This document shows positions 57,746 through 64,000 of a DNA stretch of 64,000 bases, in pieces. Every line of letters starts with the position of its first letter. Position 1 is the stretch's first letter. The notes below the pieces were generated by a model. It made no database searches and was not told the DNA's origin. It worked only from the letters and a program-made list of their open reading frames with translations. The position numbers were made by a program, and so were the translations under genes. This stretch comes from Euryodendron excelsum. Lineage: Eukaryota; Streptophyta; Magnoliopsida; Ericales; Pentaphylacaceae. The DNA lies in assembly GCA_033060915.1 (NCBI GenBank), contig CM065394.1:9711501-9775500 (forward strand), given 5' to 3'.

Positions 57746-57935
57746 GGAGAGAATAATGCCCCTAAGGGTATTTCAGTCATTTTGCCTCTATTTGAGCCTG
57801 GCGGGCCCGCGAAGCGATGGACAGACGGGATTTGGACTTAAAAAGTTGGTTTCGGTTGGAATATGCCCACAATGACTTGAACACAAGTCTGGACGGAGTG
57901 TAGACTACCGAGCGGTAAAAAATGGAGTACTTACA

Positions 57936-58999
57936 AGTTTCTGCAAGAATTGGGGGTTTATCCCTACAGCTTTTAGTATTGAGTTTTTCGGCCATATTTT
58001 TATGCTATGTGCCTTAGAAAAATATGTTTAACAGCCATGTGAAGTTTCCTGATTTTTTGAAACCTCAGTGAATTTTTTATTTTTTTTAAAAATAGAAAAA
58101 TACTTGGAAAATAGTAAAAATAAAGTAAATTGTGAAATTATTAGAGTTTAGTGTTTAGAAAAATGTAAGGATATTTTAGAAAATATTTGAAATAATTTTG
58201 AAAAATTTTGGGACAACTTTAAAAAGAAAACAAGTCTTTTTTGAAAAATTTGGAAATTTAAAAAGGGTGCGCGAGTGTTGGTGTTATGTGATTGTGACGT
58301 TGTGCAGTGCATGGTTTGTGTTTTGTGTTGATTTTGTGGGTGTTGTAGGGACCATTTTTAAATGAAACTCTGCCGAAATTTTAGAAATTTAGAAAAAGGG
58401 TTGGAAAAATTTTTGGAATAAAATCTTTTTGAAGGAAAAATATATAAATCATTGAGGGTGGGGCCTTTAAATTATCTGAGGAAAAACTTAGGAAGAATTT
58501 TGAAAATAGAAATTTGCCTAAGCATGGATTTTGACTTTGGAAACTTTGGGCTTTGACAAGAATTTTGGAAGGTTGAAAACTTGGGAATTGAGAAGAAAAC
58601 CTTTTAGAGGAAAAAGTTTTAGAAAACTTTGATTGAAATGGAAAAAGCTTAGGATGGATTTTGATTAGAAACTTTTAAGATTTGAAAGCTTGATTTTGAA
58701 TTGGAAATCATTTTGGAAATTTAGAAAAAACATGTAGAGAATTCGTTTTGTCCTCAAATTTGAAAACCTTTGAAGACAAAATGTATAGAAAATTCATTTT
58801 GACCTAAAACTGGAATTTTAAAATCAAAATGTGTAGGAAATTCATTTTGACTTATCATTTGAAACCCTTTTATCTTTTTTTTTTATTCATTTATATATAT
58901 TTTTTATTGTCCCTCTTTCTTCTTTTTCTTACTTCTCATCTCTTTTACCTTTCCGAGTTATACTTACCTGATGTTGATATTCTTACCTTGACTTTCAAG
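57936..58999 (+). other. Antisense intron of copy 4, right part
   Basis: Continuation of the intron begun at 35991, after the copy 1 insertion. It aligns to 42610-43327 (GTGCCTTAGAAAAATATGTT and neighbours) but is longer, with several TTTTGGAAA-type repeats (58500-58830). It ends at a pyrimidine-rich tract and CAAG at 58999, next to the ATG. Confidence 0.65.
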
Positions 59000-60678
59000 A
59001 TGGTGGACGCAATTTTAAGTTGGCTGGGAGCTTGGCATGACAATTATCCTCCGGATGAGCAGGATATCTTTCGCCGATCCTTCAGTCGGGTGGCTTGACT
59101 CCTGTCAATGCAACTTGTTCCAGGATTCATGGAGGCAGTGATTCCCTTTTGGCAGCCTAGCTTATCTCTTTTTTGCTTTGGGGAGTGCGAGTTTACCCCT
59201 ACTCCTCATGAGTATGGTTTTCTCGTTGGTTTCTAGGATGATTCTGCCTACATCATAGGGCCCGTCTTTCCTGGCGGTTGTATTACAGTTGTCTCAACCC
59301 AGCTTGGACTCCGGCATGCAGTTCTTTTGTCTTCCTCTTTGCCCCAGTTTCCTTACATTCCAGGAGAGTTTCTTTTTTCCCGCTTTAAGTTTATGACGGG
59401 TATGTGAGCCCATTTAGGTGATTGGCATACTTCCTAGGATTGGTCTATTTCACGCATGGTTGCTCTAGCCCACGCATGGTTGCTCTAGCCCTACTCCTTC
59501 GAAACTATTTGGTATTCCCACAAGGAGATGATTTAGTTAACTGCCGATTATGTGCACTGCTTGCCTGGATTCGTAGGGGGGACTCCTATGCTCCCATGGT
59601 TGTGGGGAAGATCTTTATGAGCCTTACCAGATTCCAGCAGACGGTTGACGCTCATTTTTAAGGATGCGTTGCGCTTTTCTAGCTTTTGGCAATTGGGCAT
59701 TTATTTTTTACTCCTCTATTCTAGCATACATGGTATCCCGAGCTTGACCATATACACTCCCTGGCGAGATCTCAGAGAGCTATGGCAGATGAGGGGAGGT
59801 TTTCGCGGACCGCTACAACCTGGGCTGACTACCATCAGAGCATGAGGTCGGGCACGATCAGGTGGTATTCGGGGCTGGTTGGTAGGTATTGCTTGAGAGT
59901 TCGGCCTTCCGAGAGAGCCTTCGTGCCCCTAGCAGGCTTATGGGGCATTGCTCCTTTCTTTGGTATTCGAGTTCTACGACAGCTTAGTAAGAGTCAAGAT
60001 ATCCCTTATCTGGCATTTGTGGATGATTTCACTCTTGTCTTTGAGGCGTCAATCCCGAGAGCGTTGGTAGAGAGAGTTATGGATATATGGAGATCTTTGC
60101 TTCCACACGTGGATGATGGCAGTCCCTTCTCTGTCATGCCTCTTGAGACTGAGACTTACCACTATTGGCTCCGATTCTACGTGTTAGGTCCTATCAGACT
60201 TTGGGATCTACTCTTTGGGACTCATTTACCTCCCGTAGGGTACATCGACTTATTGAGAGCTATGATTGTTTAGGGGCATCATCATAGGTGGCAAAACCGA
60301 CGGTTGATACATGTATTACATGATCGGTTAACAGCGAGAGACGTTGAGGTAGCTTCTTTGGAGATGCAGCTAGCAGCGGCCCGATTGGCATATGATAGTT
60401 CACCCTTGAGTACCGCGAGGGGACATAGGCGGCCATGAGGCGTTCTAAACAGTTCCACTCCCCAAGAGGATGATGTTGCGGATAGTCATTCTTTGCGAGA
60501 GGAGGTGAAGTCCCTTACCCGGGAGAGGGATATGCTTCTGGCCAGATGTGCAGACTACAAGCAGGGCCAGCTTGGGTCATTAACAGCTGGTACTTCTTCG
60601 AGTGCTCCTCTTGCAGTTGGCAAGCCAATTGATCCTTGCTTAGTCGATTCCTCTTCTAATGACGATGGGGAGCGATAG
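59000..60678 (+). pseudogene. Antisense ORF with PMD, copy 4, decayed
   Basis: ATG at 59000 directly after the splice acceptor. The PMD core is FMEAVIPFWQPSLSLFCFGE then FTPTPHEYGFLVGF (about 59130-59235), in pieces broken by TGA near 59097, TAG near 59236, TGA near 59406 and further frameshifts. The best piece is 59782-60273 (163 aa: ADYHQSMRSGTIRWYSGLVG, LAGLWGIAPFFGIRVLRQL, YHYWLRFYVLGPIRLWDLLF). The tail has two coiled-coil-like stretches (LTARDVEVASLEMQLAAARL; SLREEVKSLTRERDMLLARC). Outside the PMD core it looks very unlike the protein of copy 1. Confidence 0.75.
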
Positions 60679-61965
60679 ATTTTTACCCCTCGCTCCTAGA
60701 TTTATTGATTCCTACATTTATAAAGAGACAGACTTCATTTTAGTATTGTACACCTTTTTACCTTTTGAACTTATAGCCTTCCATACGCTTGGTGTGCTTT
60801 TTCTGCATGGTTAGTATAAAAAGCAAACTTGAGAAAAATTGAATGAAAGCCATAGTTAAGTGAAAAATTACTCCTTTTGGTTTGATACTCTGACTAACTT
60901 ATTGTTCCCTGAAGGGAACCCCTACTTCTTTTAACCTTAACGAGGCTAATCCAGAGAATGCTTTTCGAGACGCTTTTTGACTTTCACATTGCTGCTTTTA
61001 TACTTATGGCTTCTGGGAATGCTACACCTTGGATTATCTCTTACATCTCAGCCTCCGCCCCCCCCCCCCTTTTTGTTACTGTTCTTACTACTGGCTCCTG
61101 TGAGGGTTTTCACCAGTTCCAACTCTGTCATTTTTGCACCAAGGCGCCTTTGCAGGTTTTCACCAAGGTTGACAGTTTTGTATCTTGCCACGTCCCTACT
61201 CTTTTACCTATAACGCCCTTTTGGGTTTTCACCACATCCTCGGGAATGTGCTTATTTTCTCTCTTCTCCCTCTCTCTTTCCTTAGCTTGGTCTTTGGTTT
61301 CTGTTGAGAAACTTCTAAATACTACTTATGCCGTCTCCCAGCTTTCCCTACCGATAGCCTATTTCAGTGAGGTCATTTGGACTAAGCAATTTAACTCCGA
61401 TCTGAGAGGACTTTTAGGGTTTGTGGTGTGGGTTTTTACTTTCATAAGAAAAGGAAAAGGCTCAAACCTAGCAACCTACTAGCGATCACTGTTAATACTT
61501 TTTGGTCCAATAACACTTTTCTACTTATTCTTATCTTTCTTCGGGTACCTCACCTTTTTTTTTTTTTTGGGTGAAATAACAAAAGCGCTTGTGTGAACTT
61601 GGGATACTACTTCGGGGATTCTCTTCTTTCTTCCTTCTCTTTTTCCCCTTTTTTTTTAACGCATGTCCTCAGTGCTCTATCTTGACCTAGCGTGATCGCT
61701 CTGTTAGGAAATATTTTCGAAGGAGAGTAACCGGCTCTCAGGGTTTGACAGAGGGTTTTTTTTTTAACTATATAGGGAATGAAACGAGGGACTCTCATCA
61801 TTTCAAAATTAAATTGCTTAGTCCATAGAGCTTTACCATTGAAATCATACCTGACTGATTAGCTAAGAATAGGGAAAGTAGATTTTATTGCTTCCGTACA
61901 GAAACCAAAGGTTTAGATTTCGAAATCACATGTAATAGTGTTTGACAGCATTTGAATTCAACAAA
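60679..61965 (-). other. Copy 4 spacer between antisense ORF and pol
   Basis: No gene seen; the 174-aa frame at 60958 is in the spacer and has no recognisable domain. It holds GGTTTTCACCA-type repeats at about 61102, 61152 and 61224, the block 61395-61475 (GTTTGTGG, TTTT, AGGCTCAAACC) shared with copy 1, poly-C at 61058-61068 and T-runs at 61556 and 61749. The stretch 61768-61850 matches 46463-46560. Confidence 0.65.
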
Positions 61966-62960
61966 CTAGAGAATTCTTGACCATCTATTTTTTCAAAATG
62001 AGAGCTCCTCTTAACATGACCCTTTTTATCACGAATGACCATTCATAGTTTGGAGCAAATTTTCCTTGCGTTGCTTTTTGGTGAGGGAATATCTTTTTTA
62101 ATACCAAATCTCCCGGTTGGAATGATCGAGGCTGCACCTTCTTATCAAATGCCCTAGTCATTTGCCTTCTGTGGCACTGAGCGTGGTAAACTGCAGCTAA
62201 CCGCTTCTCATCTAGCAGGCAGAGTTGAGCATATCGGTCTTTGATCTACTCCTCTTCATCTAACTTGATTTCCATTAGAATCCTTAGGGAAGGAATCTTA
62301 ATTTCAATGAGGATGACTGCCTCTATACCATAGACCAGTTCTTAGGGAGTACCTCCAGTAGAAACTCTCATAGTAGTTCGGTAGGCCATCAATGCAAATG
62401 GAAGTTTCTCCTGCCTATCTTTGTAATTGCCAACCATCTTTTGGAGTATTTGCTTGATGTTTTTGTTGGCTACTTCCACTGCTCCGTTCATCTGAGGCCG
62501 GTAGGTAACTGAATTTCGATGGGTAATGTGAAACTTTTGGCATAACTTTGATACCAACTCATTATTTAAATTGGAAGCGTTGTCAGTAATGAGTGATTTA
62601 GGAATCCCATATCGGTAGATGATGTGATTCTTTATGAACTTTTCTACGACCTTCTTGGTAACATGAGCGTAGGAGACTGCCTTCACCCACTTAGTGAAAT
62701 AATCAATGGCAACCAGGATGAAACGGTGGCTGTTGAAGGCTTTGGGAGTGATAGGACCTATCATATCAATCCCCCACATAGAAAAGGCCAAGGGGCCGAC
62801 ATGGAATAGAGCCCCATGGGTGGTGCTTTAATCTTATCCCCACGTATTTAGCATTTATGACATCAGAGAACGTATCTAATACAATCTGACTCCATTGTTG
62901 ACCTATAATACCCTATCCAAAGAATCTTCTTGGCAAGCATGTGGCCATTCATGTGGGGAC
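61966..62960 (-). pseudogene. Tat copy 4 integrase
   Basis: The core 62791-62342 is open: MWGIDMIGPITPKA (Asp), KSLITDNASNLNNEL (Asp), QMNGAVEVANKNIK (Glu), then FALMAYRTTMRVSTGGTP. All three catalytic residues are present. After a TAA at about 62342 the C-terminal part can still be read (LAAVYHAQCHRRQMTRAF, QPGDLVLKKIF). The zinc-binding part upstream (63084-62863) has HMNGHMLAKKILWIGYY and DCIRYVL. It is homologous to the broken integrase of copy 2. Confidence 0.92.
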
Positions 62961-64000
62961 TGTAAACTCCTTCGTGCACTTCCTCCATGATAACTTTGGC
63001 TTTGATGGCATTGGCGCACCTCAGAGGTCTGAACCATGATCTCCTGAAAAACTCATTTCCAACCATAAAGTAATGTCCCGACAAACGGCAAACGGTCTTC
63101 CTATCTTTGTGTGATGCTGCATCAGGGAATGTCCTAGTTTGAATGTATCTCTAGATGTCATAAAACTATGGCTACCTGCTGGGTTCAACTGTTGTGTGAA
63201 GGCAATAGGAAGGCGTATCCCTGGTAAAGATCTAAAGAGGGGGTATTTCGGTGCCCCTGTTAACCCTCATTGCTGTGGCTAAAGTGGCTAAGGCGTCATC
63301 AAAACTATTCTCTACTCGAGGTACGTGATGGAAATCCACACTTCTGAAGAGTTAACACAAATCCATAACTTGTTCATGATACGGGGAAATTTTGGCATTT
63401 CGAGTTTGATACATGTCCTTGGATTGCTGAATAACCAGATCTAAATCTCCAAAAATAGTCAGTTCATCAATCTTCATCTCTAATGCTAGCCTTAATCGCA
63501 AGATACAAGCCTCATATTCGGCAATGTTGTTGGTGCACAGCTCTAGTTACAGCTTAACCACAATTGGGTAATGACTAGCTATTCTCGATACTACTACTGC
63601 CCTAATGCCAACTTCCCTTTTGTTAGCAGCCCCATCGAAATACATCTTCCACCCAATTTTTGCTTGCTCTTCAATCGCGTCGTCAGCGCATAGTATATCT
63701 TCATCGGGGAATTGGGGTTCCGTGGATTGGTAATCATCAATAGGGTTCTCCGCTAGATAATCAGCTATCACCTGCCCCTTATGGGTAGTGAATATAATAT
63801 TAAATTTTGATAGGATCATGTGCCATTGGGCAATTCTGCTGGACAAGGCTGGTTTATCGAATATATACTTGAGGGGATCCATTCAAAAGATAAGGAAAGT
63901 AGTATGATAAAGCATGTAATGTCGAAGCCTATGAGTTGCCTAGGCTAATGCACAACAGGTTTTCTCGAGATCCGAATACTTTGTTTCATATGGCAGGAGC
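62961..64000 (-). pseudogene. Tat copy 4 dual RNase H region (runs off window)
   Basis: The second, archaeal-type RNase H reads WKMYFDGAANKREVG, CTNNIAEYEACIL and FGDLDLVIQQ, then DFHHVPRVENSFDDALATLA. The end of the first RNase H reads KYSDLEKTCCALA and MDPLKYIFDKPAL at the window edge. Stops interrupt several times (for example near 63548). The RT is beyond the window. Confidence 0.88.

Larger units (their letters stand above)
36163..57935 (-). mobile_element. Tat-type retrotransposon, copy 1, full structure, pol-less
   Basis: A 21.8-kb element with two giant LTRs (51784-57935 is 5', 36163-41970 is 3'), a tRNA-Arg primer site, leader, gag, an antisense PMD ORF and a polypurine tract. No protease, RT, RNase H or integrase is readable between gag (ends 47156) and the spacer before the PMD ORF, so this copy is non-autonomous. 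In the first 160 bp the two LTRs differ at about eight places, seven of them transitions, which points to an old insertion. It is nested in the antisense intron of copy 4. Confidence 0.9.
51784..57935 (-). repeat. Tat copy 1 5' LTR (6152 bp)
   Basis: Plus-strand start TGTCGCGCCCAG, end GTACTTACA. It has the same order of parts as the 3' LTR, with more 81-bp units. The 5' promoter is in its middle, so about 2.7 kb is U3 and about 3.4 kb is transcribed. A short 35-bp-scale local triplication lies at 52500-52615 (TTTGAGATTTGAAAAATGTT repeated). Confidence 0.92.
34720..64000 (-). mobile_element. Ty3/gypsy Tat-type element, copy 4 (oldest host copy, interrupted)
   Basis: The 3' LTR end (34720-35569), polypurine tract, antisense leader (35570-35990) and part of the antisense intron lie left of Tat copy 1; the rest of the intron, the PMD ORF, a spacer and pol lie right of it (57936-64000). 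Joining 36162 to 57941 restores the order seen in copy 1 at 42600. The rest of its LTR was displaced by copy 2, and the 5' half lies beyond the window. Confidence 0.82.

Noticed and set aside
60958..61482. 174-aa plus-strand frame in the copy 4 spacer
   Set aside because: Low-complexity, Ser/Leu/Phe-rich, contains the short GGTTTTCACCA repeats and a poly-C run, and has no counterpart at the homologous place in copy 1.

Overview
This window is flowering-plant nuclear heterochromatin made almost entirely of nested, decayed LTR retrotransposons. I found no host gene, tRNA gene or rRNA gene. The plant origin is shown by the lineages present: Ty3/gypsy Tat-type elements with a second (archaeal-type) RNase H and a tRNA-Arg primer site, an Athila-type gypsy element, a Sirevirus-type Ty1/copia element with an env-like ORF, and a Tourist/PIF-Harbinger-like MITE. 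I cannot name the species. All the retrotransposons lie on the minus strand, so their 5' ends are at the higher coordinates.

Layout. 1-2762 is a fragment of the giant Tat LTR. 2763-5515 is part of a diverged relative of that LTR. 5528-13434 is a 5'-truncated Sirevirus: 3' LTR 5528-7774, env-like ORF, then RNase H, RT and integrase. 13435-19782 is the internal region of Tat copy 2 (integrase fragment back to gag end, leader and primer site). Its 5' LTR starts at 19783 and ends at 34719, but is split by an Athila element (20004-25512, target duplication CTATA) and by a solo Tat LTR (26590-31786, target duplication ACTAG). 34720-35569 is the LTR end of an older Tat copy (copy 4). Its internal region starts at 35570, is split by Tat copy 1 (36163-57935), and resumes from 57936 to the window end with an antisense PMD ORF and then pol.

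Tat copy 1 is the best preserved unit: two LTRs of 5.8 and 6.15 kb, target duplication GGTTT/AGTTT, a 19-nt primer site matching the 3' end of plant tRNA-Arg(ACG), a gag broken by a few point mutations, no pol, and an antisense ORF encoding a plant mobile domain (PMD) protein between the gag side and the 3' LTR. A 1.06-kb MITE sits in its leader.

The most interesting system is this antisense PMD gene. In two independent copies it has a leader that starts beside the polypurine tract, a consensus splice donor, an intron of about 0.9 kb, and a splice acceptor immediately before the ATG; copy 1 also shows a short second intron and an acidic last exon. The LTRs carry layered tandem arrays (81, 45, 29 and about 157 bp), most units containing short inverted repeats, and near-perfect palindromes beside the minus-strand TATA box that recur in the antisense leader. 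Many inactivating changes are C-to-T at CAG or CG, as expected of long cytosine methylation.
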